Below are positions 17,153-26,279 of a stretch of DNA of 64,000 bases, one piece after another (within the stretch, counting starts at the first letter, position 1; every line of letters begins with the position of its first letter). Source of the stretch: Salarchaeum japonicum. GTDB taxonomy: Archaea; Halobacteriota; Halobacteria; Halobacteriales; Halobacteriaceae. Below the pieces are notes generated by a model. That model was not told the origin of the DNA. It saw only the letters and a program-made list of their open reading frames with translations, and ran no database searches. The stretch is taken from the NCBI RefSeq assembly GCF_020614395.1, contig NZ_CP085324.1:2113564-2177563 (forward strand), given 5' to 3'. The translations under genes were made by a program, and so were the position numbers.

Positions 17153-17995
17153 CTATCGGTCTAACGCCCGCCGCGGGAGGATGCGGGGGTCGCCGTCGTC
17201 GAAGTCCACCGCGGCGTCCACGCCGAACACGTCCGCGAGCAACTCCTCGGTGACCACGTCCTCGGGCGGCCCCCAGTCGTACACCTGGCCGTCCCGCAGG
17301 GCGACGAGGTAGTCCGCGAACCGCGCGGCCTGCTGGAGGTCGTGCAGGACGACGCAGACCGTCGCGCCGCGCTCCTCGTTGAGTTCGTGGATGACGTCCA
17401 TCACGCGGAGCTGGTGGTGGAGGTCGAGGTACGTCGTCGGTTCGTCCAGCAGGATGGTGTCGGTCTGCTGGGCGAGCGTCATCGCGATCCAGACGAGCTG
17501 TTTCTGGCCGCCGCTGAGGTTCCCGAGGTCCTCGTCGCGGAGGTGGGTGATTCCCGTGAGTTCGATGGCGCGCTCGACGGCCTCTTCGTCCTCGGTGGTG
17601 CGGCCGTCGAAGAAGCCCTTGTGGGGGTAGCGGCCGTGGTGGACGAGGTCTTCGACGGTGAGGCCGCCGGGCGCGTTGTTCTCCTGGGAGAGCAGGCCGA
17701 GTTCGCGCGCGAACTCCTTGTCCCCGAGGTCGGCGATGTCGCGGCCGTCGAGCACGATGTCGCCGCCCGCGGGCGCGAGGTGGCGGGCGAGCCCGCGCAG
17801 GAGCGTGCTCTTCCCGCTGCCGTTCGGCCCGACGAGCGCGGTTATCTCGCCCTCGGGGATGACGAGCGTGTCGCAGTCGACGACGGGTTCGCCGACGTTC
17901 GCGTACCGGAGTTCCAGGTCGCTCGCGCGGAGCTTCGCGTCCGGCGTCTCGTTCGCGGTGCCGTCGGTCGAATCGGTGGAGTGTGTCTGTGACAT
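17153..17995 (-). CDS. Iron/siderophore-type ABC importer ATPase
   Basis: 280 residues, from the ATG at 17995. FecE/BtuD-like ATPase with Walker A GPNGSGKST, signature LSGGQKQ and Walker B ILLDEPTTYLD, plus the switch His in VLHDL. The N-terminal 30 residues are Thr/Ser/Asp-rich. It begins directly after the stop of the permease gene, so it is the last gene of the binding-protein - permease - ATPase unit. The iron-box sites upstream point to ferric-siderophore or haem uptake rather than cobalamin. Confidence 0.9.
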   Translation of the reverse strand: MSQTHSTDSTDGTANETPDAKLRASDLELRYANVGEPVVDCDTLVIPEGEITALVGPNGSGKSTLLRGLARHLAPAGGDIVLDGRDIADLGDKEFARELGLLSQENNAPGGLTVEDLVHHGRYPHKGFFDGRTTEDEEAVERAIELTGITHLRDEDLGNLSGGQKQLVWIAMTLAQQTDTILLDEPTTYLDLHHQLRVMDVIHELNEERGATVCVVLHDLQQAARFADYLVALRDGQVYDWGPPEDVVTEELLADVFGVDAAVDFDDGDPRILPRRALDR

Positions 17996-17997
17996 GG

Positions 17998-19134
17998 CTA
18001 GAACTCGCTGACGTCGCCGTTCCGGCGCATCAGGTAGAGGAAGTACGGGCCGCCGATGAGGCCGGTGACGATGCCGACGGGAACCTGCACCGGCATCAGC
18101 GCGAGGCGCGCGACCACGTCCGCGACGACGACCAGCGCCGGCCCGAGGAAGAGCGAGCCGAGGACGAGCCGTCGGTAGTCGCTCCCGACGACGGTGCGGA
18201 CGGCGTGCGGGACGACGAGGCCGACGAACCCGACGAGGCCCGCGACCGAGACGGCGGTCGCGGCGGCGAGGATGGCGAGCGTGGACACGCCGAACCGGAC
18301 GAGTTCGACCGGCATCCCGAGCGAGCGCGCGGTGTCCTCGCCGAGCAGGAGGACGTTCAGGTGGCGGGCGGCGAGGAAGATGGCGGGCACGACGAACAGC
18401 GTGGGGAGCGCGGCGAGCCGGAACTGCTCCCAGTCCACGCCGGTGAGAGAGCCGGTCGTCCACGCGATGGCGGTCTTCACGGCCGCCGTGCTGTCGAGGA
18501 AGTAGAACAGGCCGGTCTGGAGGGACTGGAAGATGGTGGCGACGATGACGCCCGCGAGGACGAGGCGGACGGGACTCGTGCCGCCCTGCCACGCGATGGC
18601 GTACACGAGGAAGAACGCGATGGAGCCGCCGACCGCCGCGGCGAACGGGAGCGCGGAGAACTGGATGCCGACGACGGGGAGGACGACGTACGCGCTGGAG
18701 AAGAACACGAGCGTGAGGAGGACGGCGAGTCCCGCGCCGCCGCTCACGCCGAGGATGTACGGGCTCGCGAGTTCGTTCCGCGTGACGGCCTGGAACACCG
18801 CGCCGGAGATGGCGAGGTTCATGCCGACGAGGATGCCGATGAACACGCGCGGCATCCGGATGTTCCAGACGATAATCTGGGGCGTCGTCATCCACTCCGG
18901 GAACTCGTTCCCGAGGAGGGCGGCCGCCCACACGTCCGGGTTGAAGACGATGCGGGGGTTGGTGACGACGGAGAACGTCTGGGCGATGGTCATGTCGTAC
19001 GACCCGAACCAGACCTGGACGAACCCGGCGACGAGGACGGCGAGGACGCTCCCCGCCATGAGCGTCAGGAGGCGCTTATCGCGCGGCGCGACCAGCGACC
19101 GAATCGACTCTCGCGTGGTCGTCTCGTTACTCAT
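17998..19134 (-). CDS. FecCD/BtuC-type ABC importer permease
   Basis: 378 residues with about ten TM helices. FecCD family signatures include MPRVFIGILVGMNLAISGAV near the N-terminal third and VGLVGFVGLVVPHAVR near the C-terminus. It forms the membrane channel of the importer with the adjacent ATPase and the Tat lipoprotein. An iron-box palindrome (19199-19212) lies 65 bases upstream of the start, so it may also have its own iron-controlled promoter. Confidence 0.9.
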   Translation of the reverse strand: MSNETTTRESIRSLVAPRDKRLLTLMAGSVLAVLVAGFVQVWFGSYDMTIAQTFSVVTNPRIVFNPDVWAAALLGNEFPEWMTTPQIIVWNIRMPRVFIGILVGMNLAISGAVFQAVTRNELASPYILGVSGGAGLAVLLTLVFFSSAYVVLPVVGIQFSALPFAAAVGGSIAFFLVYAIAWQGGTSPVRLVLAGVIVATIFQSLQTGLFYFLDSTAAVKTAIAWTTGSLTGVDWEQFRLAALPTLFVVPAIFLAARHLNVLLLGEDTARSLGMPVELVRFGVSTLAILAAATAVSVAGLVGFVGLVVPHAVRTVVGSDYRRLVLGSLFLGPALVVVADVVARLALMPVQVPVGIVTGLIGGPYFLYLMRRNGDVSEF

Positions 19135-19198
19135 CGAGCGACCCCCGTTCGCGGGATGTCACTCGTCGCCTGGTTCGCGTCATCTACCCCAAGAAAGC

Positions 19199-19212
19199 TT
19201 AGGGACGCCTAA
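19199..19212 (-). promoter_or_regulatory. Iron-box-like palindrome before the permease
   Basis: TTAGGGACGCCTAA is nearly palindromic, matching the TTAGG-n4-CCTAA type bound by DtxR/SirR-family metal regulators. It is in the 89-base gap between the binding-protein and permease genes. Confidence 0.55.
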
Positions 19213-19223
19213 ATCCGTTGCGG

Positions 19224-20372
19224 TTAGGCGTTCCCGTTCGCGATGTCGGAGACGCGCTGCGGGTCGTACAGCATCTCTTCGACGCCGTAGAGCTGTTCGG
19301 CGGCGCGCTGGGTCACGACGAGGTTCGAAATCGGGCCCTGGTAGAGCGGGCCGCCGCGGTACACGTCGCCGTTCTGGACGGCGGTGAGCTGGCTCGCCGT
19401 GTTGTCCGCCTCCATCGGCGCGACGACGGACTCCTGGAACTCGTCCGCGGTCATGCTCTCGCGGCCGCGAATCATGAGCGCGTCCGGGTCAACTTCGAGC
19501 AGGGTCTCGTAGTCGATGGTACCGCGACTGGAGAGGAAGTCCTGGACGTTCGCCTCCGCGAGCGCGTCCCGGACGTTCAGGTCGCGCCACTGCTTGTGGC
19601 TCGTGCCGCCGCCGACGAGGTAGGGGTAGAACGAGGACTCGGAGGCGGGCCAGAGGATGGCGATGCGGGGACGCTCGGAGTCCGCGGTGGGGACGAAGTC
19701 GAGGTTCGACTGGAAGTCGTCGTGCAGGCTCGCGAACGCCTCGTAGCGCTCCTGCGCCTGGAATATCTCCGCGACCTTCTCGAACGCCTCGTACAGCGTG
19801 TAGTACTCGTAGTCCTCGTGCCAGGGGTAGGTCTGGGAGAAGATGGAGTTCCCGATGATGGGCGCGACGCCGTTCGCTATCTCGTCCACGTCGGCCTGAT
19901 TCCACCCGAAGCGGTTGATGAGGAAGTTCGGGTCGAACACCTGCACGTCGATGCCGTGTTCCTGTTCGAGCGAGTAGAACAGTTCCTTCGAGACGCCGTC
20001 CTGGTAGAGCGACGTGGTGTCGCTCTTGTCCGCGGAGACGCCGGGAATCTCGTCGTAGTAGTTCGTGTGCCAGCGGTTCGCGAGCCAGAGCGCCTTCGGC
20101 TCCTCGACGCCGAGCGCGAGCCCCATGTCGGCGTAACTGCCGTTGTTCGCGATCCACGTCTCGGGCACCTCCTCGAACGTCACGTCGCCCGTGGGCACCA
20201 TCGACACCGTGTACGGCGTGCTGGACTCCGTGGTGGTCTGTTCGGTGGTCGTCGATTCCGTGGTCGTGGCGTCGGTCGTCGTGCTGGTGGTCGAGTCGCC
20301 GCTACTCTGACAGCCCGCGAGGGCCGCGCCGAGCACAGCGCCGGTCGTGCCGAGGAACTTCCGTCGATCCAT
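19224..20372 (-). CDS. ABC importer substrate-binding lipoprotein
   Basis: 382 residues. Tat lipoprotein signal with twin Arg (DRRKFLGTTGAVLGAALAGCQS), so it is exported folded and lipid-anchored at the Cys. A Thr-rich linker follows, then a type III periplasmic-binding fold of the iron-siderophore type (ESKP-like segments such as RPRIAILWPASESSFYP and EVDPDALMIRGRESM). Transcribed first in the unit and headed by a perfect iron-box palindrome 5 bases before the start codon. Confidence 0.9.
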   Translation of the reverse strand: MDRRKFLGTTGAVLGAALAGCQSSGDSTTSTTTDATTTESTTTEQTTTESSTPYTVSMVPTGDVTFEEVPETWIANNGSYADMGLALGVEEPKALWLANRWHTNYYDEIPGVSADKSDTTSLYQDGVSKELFYSLEQEHGIDVQVFDPNFLINRFGWNQADVDEIANGVAPIIGNSIFSQTYPWHEDYEYYTLYEAFEKVAEIFQAQERYEAFASLHDDFQSNLDFVPTADSERPRIAILWPASESSFYPYLVGGGTSHKQWRDLNVRDALAEANVQDFLSSRGTIDYETLLEVDPDALMIRGRESMTADEFQESVVAPMEADNTASQLTAVQNGDVYRGGPLYQGPISNLVVTQRAAEQLYGVEEMLYDPQRVSDIANGNA

Positions 20373-20376
20373 ACCT

Positions 20377-20394
20377 GTTTAGGCCAGCCTAAAC
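20377..20394 (-). promoter_or_regulatory. Iron-box palindrome at the importer start
   Basis: GTTTAGGCCAGCCTAAAC: two 8-base arms are perfectly complementary around a 2-base centre. It lies between a TATA-like CTTATC (about 20396-20400) and the ATG at 20372. A DtxR/SirR-type repressor with Fe2+ bound here would block transcription of a leaderless mRNA. Confidence 0.7.
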
Positions 20395-20444
20395 GATAAG
20401 AAACCACCGGTTTTTCGGCGGCCCTAAACGCCGGGGACGGGAAC

Positions 20445-20450
20445 TTTTAA
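20445..20450 (+). promoter_or_regulatory. TATA box of the valS leader transcript
   Basis: TTTTAA is centred about 28 nt before the ATG at 20476. This is the usual distance from TATA to the start codon for leaderless haloarchaeal mRNAs, so transcription should begin at or next to the leader ORF. Confidence 0.55.
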
Positions 20451-20475
20451 GCACGCACGACCGCACGATTCGGGT

Positions 20476-20508
20476 ATGCGCGTCGCTCTCTCGGTAGTAC
20501 GTGGATAA
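20476..20508 (+). CDS. Putative Val leader peptide of valS
   Basis: A 10-residue ORF, MRVALSVVRG, ending in TAA 60 bases before the valS ATG. Three of ten residues are Val and two adjacent ones use GTA, a codon that looks rare in the surrounding GC-rich genes. The TATA element is placed for leaderless start at this ATG. The segment GGTAGTACGTGG (20493-20504) carrying the GTA pair can pair in 9 of 12 positions with 20540-20551, just before valS. This is as expected if ribosome stalling at Val codons changes the mRNA fold. Too short for statistical support, so it remains a hypothesis. Confidence 0.5.
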   Translation: MRVALSVVRG

Positions 20509-20568
20509 CGCCCTCGCCGTTTCTGACGCGCGAACCGCCCACGACCGACCAGCGACGACTCTCCAGTC

Positions 20569-23202
20569 ATGACAGACGTTCCAGCGGACTACGACCCCGA
20601 CGAACTCGAACCGCGCCTCCAAGAGCGATGGCTCGACGAGGAAACCTACGCGTACGACGGCGACGCCGACACCGCGTACGTCATCGACACGCCGCCGCCC
20701 TACCCCACGGGCAACCTCCACATCGGGCACGCGCTCGGCTGGAGTTACATGGACTTCACCGCGCGCTACCACCGGATGCAGGGCCGCGACGTGCTGTTCC
20801 CGCAGGGCTGGGACTGCCACGGCCTCCCGACCGAGGTGAAAGTCGAGGAGAACGAGGACATCCACCGCACGGACGTGTCCCGCCAGGAGTTCCGGCAGAT
20901 GTGCATCGACCACACCGACGCCCAGATCGCGTCGATGAAGGACACGATGCAGGAACTCGGGTTCAGCCAGGACTGGAACCACGAGTTCCGGACGATGAAC
21001 CCCGAGTACTGGGGGAAGACCCAGCACTCCTTCACGGAGATGGCGGACGAGGGCATGGTGTACCGGGACGAACACCCCGTGAACTGGTGTCCGCGCTGCG
21101 AGACCGCTATCGCGGACGCCGAGGTCGAACCAATCGAGCGCGACGGCACCCTCCACTACGTCACGTTCCCCGGCGTCGATAACGACGACCTCGAAATCGC
21201 CACCACCCGCCCCGAACTGATGGCGGCGTGCGTCGCGATGGCCGTCCACCCCGACGACGACCGCTACGACGGACGGGAGGACGACACGTTCGAGGTGCCG
21301 CTGTTCGGCCACGAGGTCGGCATCATCGAGGACGAGGAGGTCGACCCCGACTTCGGGTCGGGCGCGGTGATGATCTGTACGTTCGGGGACAAACAGGACG
21401 TGGACTGGTGGGCCGAGTACGACCTCGACCTCCGCGCCGTCTTCACGGAGGACGGCCACCTGAACGAGGACGCCGGCGACTACGCCGGCCTCACCATCGA
21501 CGAGGCGAAGGAAGCCATCGCGGACGACCTCGACGCCGAGGGCTACCTGAACGACACCGAACCCACCGAGCAGTCGGTGGGCGCGTGCTGGCGGTGCGAC
21601 ACGCCCATCGAGATTCTCTCGAAGGAACAGTGGTTCGTCGAGGTGGACGAAGACCTCGTGCTCGACCTCGCGGAGGACGTGGAGTGGATTCCCGAGCACA
21701 TGCACGACCGCCTCGTGGACTGGGCGGAGGGCATGGAGTGGGACTGGGTCATCAGCCGCCAGCGCGTGTTCGCGACGCCGATTCCCGCGTGGGAGTGCGA
21801 GGACTGCGGGCACTGGCACATCGCGGACGCCGCCGAAACCCCGGTCGACCCCACCGAGGAAGACCCCGCCGTCGGGACCTGTCCCGAGTGCGACTCCGCG
21901 AACTGGACGGGCGAGACGGACGTGATGGACACGTGGATGGACTCCTCCATCACGCCCCTCCACATCTCGGGCTGGCCCGAGGACATCGACCTCGACGAGT
22001 TCGACCCCGTGTCGCTGCGGCCGCAGGGCCACGACATCATCCGGACGTGGGCGTTCTACACGCTCCTCCGCACCGGCACGCTCACCGACGAGAAGCCGTG
22101 GGAGGACATCCTCGTGAACGGGATGGTGTTCGGGCCGGACGGGAACAAGATGAGCAAGAGCCGGGGGAACGTCGTCGCGCCCGACGACGCCGTCGAGGAG
22201 TACTCGGCGGACGCGCTCCGGCAGGCGCTCGCGCTCGGCGGACAGCCCGGGAGCGACGTGCAGTTCCAGTGGAAGGAAGCGAAGTCCGCGAGCCGCTTCC
22301 TCACGAAACTCTGGAACATCTTCCAGTTCGCGAGCGGGCACTTCGACGAGGACACGCCCGACATCGACGCGCCCGCGTACCGGGACGCCGACGCCTGGAT
22401 ACTCTCGAAACTCACGCGGGTCGCGGACGACATGGAGGCCGAGATGGAGGCGTACCGGTTCGACGCCGCGCTCCGCGAACTCCGCGAGTTCGCGTGGAAC
22501 GACCTCGCCGACGACTACGTCGAACTCGCGAAGGGCCGCCTCTACAACGGCCGGCCCGGCGAGCGGGACGCCGCCCGGCACGCGCTCTACACGACCGTCT
22601 CCGCCGTCACGCGGATGCTCGCGCCGTTCAGCCCCCACCTCGCGGAGGAAATCTGGACGTACCTCCCCGGCACCGAAGGCAGCGTCCACAACGCCGAGTG
22701 GCCCGACCTCGAGTTCCACGACGAGAACGCCGAAGCGAAGGGCAGCGTCATCGCCGAAACCGCGAGCGACGTGCGCGCGTGGAAGTCCGAGACCGGCCGC
22801 CCGCTGAACGCCGAACTCGACCGCATCGAACTCTACCTCGAAACCGACGTCGAGGGAGCCATCGACACCTACGACCTCTCCGAAACCGTCAACGCACCCG
22901 TGAAAATCGAGACCGGACGGCCGAACGTCGAACTCGTCCCCGTCGACGTCGACCCGGACGACTCCCTCATCGGCCCCGAATTCCGGAGTCAGGCCGGCGC
23001 GGTCATCCAGGCGCTCCAGGACGCCGACCCCGCCGTCATCAAAGCCCGGAAAACCGAGGGCTCGATACCGCTCGACCTCGACGGCGAAACCGTCGAACTC
23101 GACCCCGAGATGGTCGACATCGAGGAAGACTACCGCGCCGAATCCGGCGAAGAAGTCGCCGTCCTCGAAACCGAGTTCGGGACGGTGCTCGTCTACCCCT
23201 GA
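20569..23202 (+). CDS. valS: Valyl-tRNA synthetase
   Basis: 877 residues, class I synthetase charging tRNA-Val. The HIGH motif is present ([12 protein letters not shown] near residue 52) and the KMSKS motif is in NKMSKSRGN. Between them lies the CP1 editing domain (about 190-390; [20 protein letters not shown]). Zinc-type Cys pairs are at [16 protein letters not shown] and CEDCG/CPECD. A helical anticodon-binding domain follows KMSKS and a short C-terminal domain ends the protein. It is preceded by a Val-containing leader ORF and an approximately 95-nt 5' region, unusual for haloarchaea where most mRNAs are leaderless. Confidence 0.97.
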   Translation: MTDVPADYDPDELEPRLQERWLDEETYAYDGDADTAYVIDTPPPYPTGNLHIGHALGWSYMDFTARYHRMQGRDVLFPQGWDCHGLPTEVKVEENEDIHRTDVSRQEFRQMCIDHTDAQIASMKDTMQELGFSQDWNHEFRTMNPEYWGKTQHSFTEMADEGMVYRDEHPVNWCPRCETAIADAEVEPIERDGTLHYVTFPGVDNDDLEIATTRPELMAACVAMAVHPDDDRYDGREDDTFEVPLFGHEVGIIEDEEVDPDFGSGAVMICTFGDKQDVDWWAEYDLDLRAVFTEDGHLNEDAGDYAGLTIDEAKEAIADDLDAEGYLNDTEPTEQSVGACWRCDTPIEILSKEQWFVEVDEDLVLDLAEDVEWIPEHMHDRLVDWAEGMEWDWVISRQRVFATPIPAWECEDCGHWHIADAAETPVDPTEEDPAVGTCPECDSANWTGETDVMDTWMDSSITPLHISGWPEDIDLDEFDPVSLRPQGHDIIRTWAFYTLLRTGTLTDEKPWEDILVNGMVFGPDGNKMSKSRGNVVAPDDAVEEYSADALRQALALGGQPGSDVQFQWKEAKSASRFLTKLWNIFQFASGHFDEDTPDIDAPAYRDADAWILSKLTRVADDMEAEMEAYRFDAALRELREFAWNDLADDYVELAKGRLYNGRPGERDAARHALYTTVSAVTRMLAPFSPHLAEEIWTYLPGTEGSVHNAEWPDLEFHDENAEAKGSVIAETASDVRAWKSETGRPLNAELDRIELYLETDVEGAIDTYDLSETVNAPVKIETGRPNVELVPVDVDPDDSLIGPEFRSQAGAVIQALQDADPAVIKARKTEGSIPLDLDGETVELDPEMVDIEEDYRAESGEEVAVLETEFGTVLVYP

Positions 23203-23210
23203 ACCGTTTT

Positions 23211-23313
23211 CCGGATCGAGGTCGCTGACGCGACCCGCTCCCCGCAAAAATCTTCACCACCGCCAGACGTCTTTGACTTCTGGCTGTTCAGCCAGAACGC
23301 ATCGCGTTCTGGC
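23211..23313. repeat. Two-hairpin intergenic element, copy A
   Basis: Hairpin 1 GGTCGC-TGAC-GCGACC (23220-23235) is followed by CGCTCCCCGCAAAA. Hairpin 2 is the perfect GCCAGAACGC-ATC-GCGTTCTGGC (23291-23313). A related arrangement lies after pyrD (56944-57011), where 18 of 20 bases after hairpin 1 match. Probable terminator-like or dispersed repeat element. Confidence 0.55.
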
Positions 23314-23405
23314 GATAAAAAGCGCGACGCGGCGAAGCCGCGCCGTGCGGAAGCGGAGACGCATCCCGCACCGCCGCCGTCCCGCACCGCCGCACCGGCG
23401 AAAGG

Positions 23406-23726
23406 TTGGAGGGACTGGACGGTGACGCGACGGACGTGACGCTCGCCGGGTGGCTGATTGCCGTGGGCCTCGTCGCGCTCCCCGTTCTATTCGGGTACGC
23501 GTACTGGCGGTACCGGCGTGGCGACCGGAACCGTAAGGCCCTGCTCGTCGGGGTTGGTGCCGGCGGCGTGGGCTGGGCCGGCCTCCTCCTCCAAGCCGAG
23601 GAGCGGTGGCTCGCGAGTCCGTGGGACGACGCGGCCGCCGTCCTCGCGGTCGCCTCGGTCGCTGTCGGCTTCTACGCGCTCTACCTCGCCTACTGGCGGG
23701 AACCCGACGCGGACGGAACCGGATAG
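23406..23726 (+). CDS. Small three-TM membrane protein
   Basis: 106 residues if started at the TTG at 23406; a GTG at 23436 would remove ten acidic residues and start just before the first TM helix. Three TM helices (LAGWLIAVGLVALPVLFGYAYW, LLVGVGAGGVGWAGLLLQ, AAVLAVASVAVGFYALYLAYW) are separated by a basic RYRRGDRNRK loop. No family recognised. Confidence 0.6.
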   Translation: MEGLDGDATDVTLAGWLIAVGLVALPVLFGYAYWRYRRGDRNRKALLVGVGAGGVGWAGLLLQAEERWLASPWDDAAAVLAVASVAVGFYALYLAYWREPDADGTG

Positions 23727-23774
23727 CCCTCGTCGAACCCGATTGTTTTTGCGGGCGGCGGAGTGAGCGACTGT

Positions 23775-24878
23775 ATGGACGACCGAGTGCGAGAGCATGC
23801 GGAGACGCTGGTGGATTGGAGCGCGCGAATCAGCGAGGGCGACGACGTGGTGCTCTCGGTGTCGGAGGACGCGCACGAACTGGGTGTCGCGGTCGCGGAA
23901 GCGCTGGGGGAGCGCGGCGCGAACGTCCACACGACGTACGGGTCGGCGGAGGTGTCGCGGGCGTACCTGCGCGCGCACGACGGCGACTTCGACGAGAACC
24001 CGGAGTTCGAGCGCGCGCTCTACGAGCACGCGGACGCCGTGCTCCGCCTGGGCGGCGGCCGGAACACCGCCGCGAGCGCGGACGTGCCATCGGAGACCCG
24101 GCAGGCGTACGGGAAGGCCCGCGAGGGGATTCGGGAGGCCCGCATGGACACCGACTGGGTGAGCACGGTGCACCCGACGCGGTCGCTCGCCCAGCAGGCC
24201 GGGATGAGCTACGAGGCCTACCAGGAGTTCGTCTACGCGGCGGTGAACCGGGACTGGCAGGAGCTCGCGGACGAACAGGCGAAACTCAAGGAGGTTCTGG
24301 ACGACGGCGAGGAGGTTCGCATCGTCTCCGAGGGGACGGATTTGACGATGCGCATCGACGACCGGGTCGCCGTGAACTCCTGTGCGAGCGTGGCGTACGA
24401 CTCCCACAACCTCCCCTCGGGAGAAGTGTTCACCGCGCCGTACGCGACCGAGGGCGAGGTGCTGTTCGACGTGCCGATGACTATCAACGGCAAGCGCGTG
24501 CGCGACGTGCGCCTGACGTTCGAGGACGGCGAGGTCGTGGACTATTCGGCTGCCCAGAACGAGGAGGTCATCCGGGAGGTCGTGGAGACGGACGAAGGAG
24601 CGCGACGGCTCGGCGAGCTCGGCGTCGGGATGAACCGCGGCATCGACCGCGTAACCGATAGCATCCTGTTCGACGAGAAGATGGGCGGGACGGTTCACCT
24701 CGCGCTCGGCCGGGCGTACACGTCGAACTTCCCCGAGGGTCGGGAGGGCGACGCGAACGACTCGGCGGTGCACGTCGACCTCATCACCGACCTCCGGACG
24801 GGCGGCCGTCTCGTCGTGGACGGCGAGACCGTGCAGAAGGACGGCGTCTTCCGCTGGGAGGACGGCTTCGACGGATAG
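23775..24878 (+). CDS. M29-family metallo-aminopeptidase
   Basis: 367 residues from the ATG at 23775. The thermophilic aminopeptidase (M29) family binds two metal ions. Candidate ligands lie in LPSGEVFTAP (Glu), RRLGELGVGMN (Glu), GGTVHLALGRAY (His), and HVDLITDLR (His/Asp) near the C-terminus. It is a cytosolic enzyme that removes N-terminal residues from peptides. Monocistronic. Confidence 0.85.
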   Translation: MDDRVREHAETLVDWSARISEGDDVVLSVSEDAHELGVAVAEALGERGANVHTTYGSAEVSRAYLRAHDGDFDENPEFERALYEHADAVLRLGGGRNTAASADVPSETRQAYGKAREGIREARMDTDWVSTVHPTRSLAQQAGMSYEAYQEFVYAAVNRDWQELADEQAKLKEVLDDGEEVRIVSEGTDLTMRIDDRVAVNSCASVAYDSHNLPSGEVFTAPYATEGEVLFDVPMTINGKRVRDVRLTFEDGEVVDYSAAQNEEVIREVVETDEGARRLGELGVGMNRGIDRVTDSILFDEKMGGTVHLALGRAYTSNFPEGREGDANDSAVHVDLITDLRTGGRLVVDGETVQKDGVFRWEDGFDG

Positions 24879-25083
24879 CGCGTGCTGGTCGGGGCTAGCA
24901 GGCGGCGCTACGGGTTCCGGGCGCGGCGCGCCGCGCAACCGCGGGACGCGCCCGGTCGACGGTTACGTCACGCCCGGTCTGGTTCCGTGTTCCTATGTGA
25001 AGGTTCGGCGGTGCTGGCGGAACTGACGCCGACCGCGAACGAAGTGAGCGGGCCGACGAGCGACCAGCGCTGCTTCTCGCGAC
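24879..25083. other. Non-coding gap with inverted repeat
   Basis: No gene. CCGGGCGCG (24917) and CGCGCCCGG (24947) form a 9-bp inverted repeat just after the aminopeptidase gene, possibly its terminator. The remainder shows nothing recognisable. Confidence 0.4.
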
Positions 25084-25143
25084 TGGTCGAGATTTTGCCG
25101 AGCGCTGTCGCTGCGCGACAGCGCGCAGCGCAAAAGGTCGAGC
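25084..25143 (-). repeat. Element at the 3' end of RNase P RNA
   Basis: Read on the minus strand: CGACCTTTTGCGCTGCGCGC, then a hairpin, then GCTCGGCAAAATCTCGACCA. A very similar string (ACCTTTTGCGCTGCGCG...CGCTCGGCAAAATCTGGACCA) occurs at 44191-44240 after a tRNA-Lys 3'-end copy. Arms CTTTTGC and GCAAAA pair around the central hairpin, so it may act as a stable-RNA terminator. Confidence 0.55.
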
Positions 25144-25459
25144 TGCGGGGAGTAAGCCCCCTTCTGTTCGGTCCGGCATTCGGCTGAGCGTCCGCGCGGG
25201 TGCCCGAGCTACCGTGGTCGCACGGACTTGCACCGGCGGGGGTGGCCGTTCCATCGGTTCTCCCGGGTCTGCCCTCTGTGGGTTACTTCCCCTTCTCGCG
25301 TCGGGGGTCGCGCACGTCCTCGGTCGCCGGGAGGCGTGTCGTGTCTGTTCCAGTGCCAGCGGTCTCCCGCTCCGGACGTGTGTCCGGCCGCCTGCTCGAG
25401 CGGTGGGGGGACTTTCCTCATGCGTGTGCACGGGAGCCGGACTCCCGCTGCCCGACTGG
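25136..25459 (-). ncRNA. rnpB: RNase P RNA (archaeal type A)
   Basis: Catalytic RNA that matures tRNA 5' ends. On the minus strand it carries the universal GAGGAAAGTCC block (near 25415) and the 3' block ACAGAAGGGGGCTTAC (near 25165). Its ends GTCGGGC (25451-25457) and GCTCGAC (25137-25143) pair to make helix P1. Exact ends are set by P1 and could shift a few bases. A TTAAC element about 20-25 bases upstream could be its promoter. The remaining conserved core (AGAGGGCAGACCC...GGTGCAAGTCC) is also seen. Confidence 0.92.
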
Positions 25460-25649
25460 TAGTGGGGGCGAGCGCGGGTTAAGGCGTTCGGTACCCGGGG
25501 GTGTTTTGTGGCCGCCGGACTGTTCGTTCGCGTGGTTGACATTCCTGGAAGGCGTGTTTTCGGGGGCGACGGGCGTCGAGAACGGTCTGTCACGATTGTG
25601 GATGTGAAGGGAAGGGTTGAAGTTGGAATCGTACATATATGTGCTCGTA
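25460..25649. other. Divergent promoter region of rnpB and AMMECR1
   Basis: No gene. It holds the start side of RNase P RNA on the minus strand and, towards 25630, an AT-rich ATCGTACATATATGTGC that may be the TATA region of the AMMECR1 gene. Confidence 0.45.
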
Positions 25650-26279
25650 ATGTCCGAGGCCCAGTCAGTCCACCTCTCCTTCGAAGACGGCGCTCGGGCG
25701 GTCGAACTCGCACGGGACTCCGTGGAGGCGTTCGTCCGCAACGGGCAGCGAGAGCAGCCGGGCAGTATGCGGGACGCGTTCTACAACCGTACGGGCGCGT
25801 TCGTCCGGCTCGAATCGACACGCGGCCGCGGCCGGCTCCGGGGGTGTGCGGGGGCACACGAAACGGCCCGGGAGCTCGGGAACGGCACGAAGCAGCTCGG
25901 TCACGCTATCGTCGACGCCGCAATCAAGGCCGCGAGCGACGACTCCTGCGGTTCGGAAGTCGAACCCGCTGAGCTCGGGACGACCCGGGTCTCGGTCTGT
26001 ACCGTCTCCAACCTCCTCCTCACGGACAACCCGGACGAGGACCTCGAACTCGGCACGCACGGCGTCGCCGTGGACGGGAACGGCCAACACGGCTGGATGT
26101 ATCCGACGGTGCCCGTGGAGAACGACTGGAGCGTCTACGAGTACCTCGACCGCACGTGCCGGAAGGCCGGCCTCGCACCTGGGGCGTGGGAGGACGACGA
26201 CGTGATGGTGACGCTGTTCGAGGGCCAGGTGTTCCAGGAGCGCGAACCCGAGGGAAGCGTCGAGCAGCTCTCGAACTAG
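25650..26279 (+). CDS. AMMECR1-family protein
   Basis: 209 residues from the ATG at 25650. The family core is visible: GAFVRLESTRGRGRLRGCAGAHE, and later ELGTTRVSVCTVSNLLL and ELGTHGVAVDGNGQHGWMYPTVPVE. Proteins of this family are universal in archaea and, as part of the Memo-AMMECR1 group, are of uncertain biochemical function. The start codon follows TATATATG-type sequence. The stop overlaps the convergent pncB stop by 4 bases. Confidence 0.85.
   Translation: MSEAQSVHLSFEDGARAVELARDSVEAFVRNGQREQPGSMRDAFYNRTGAFVRLESTRGRGRLRGCAGAHETARELGNGTKQLGHAIVDAAIKAASDDSCGSEVEPAELGTTRVSVCTVSNLLLTDNPDEDLELGTHGVAVDGNGQHGWMYPTVPVENDWSVYEYLDRTCRKAGLAPGAWEDDDVMVTLFEGQVFQEREPEGSVEQLSN

Noticed and set aside
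17996-18931. Extension of the importer ATPase frame far upstream
   Set aside because: The added part is an Arg/His-rich shadow of the permease gene. The real start is the ATG at 17995.
20450-20569. A T-box-type riboswitch before valS
   Set aside because: T-boxes are bacterial and no specifier or antiterminator T-box sequence is seen; a leader ORF is the simpler reading.
20389-23247. Very long minus-strand frame opposite valS
   Set aside because: valS on the plus strand carries all class I motifs. The opposite frame is an antisense shadow typical of GC-rich genomes.
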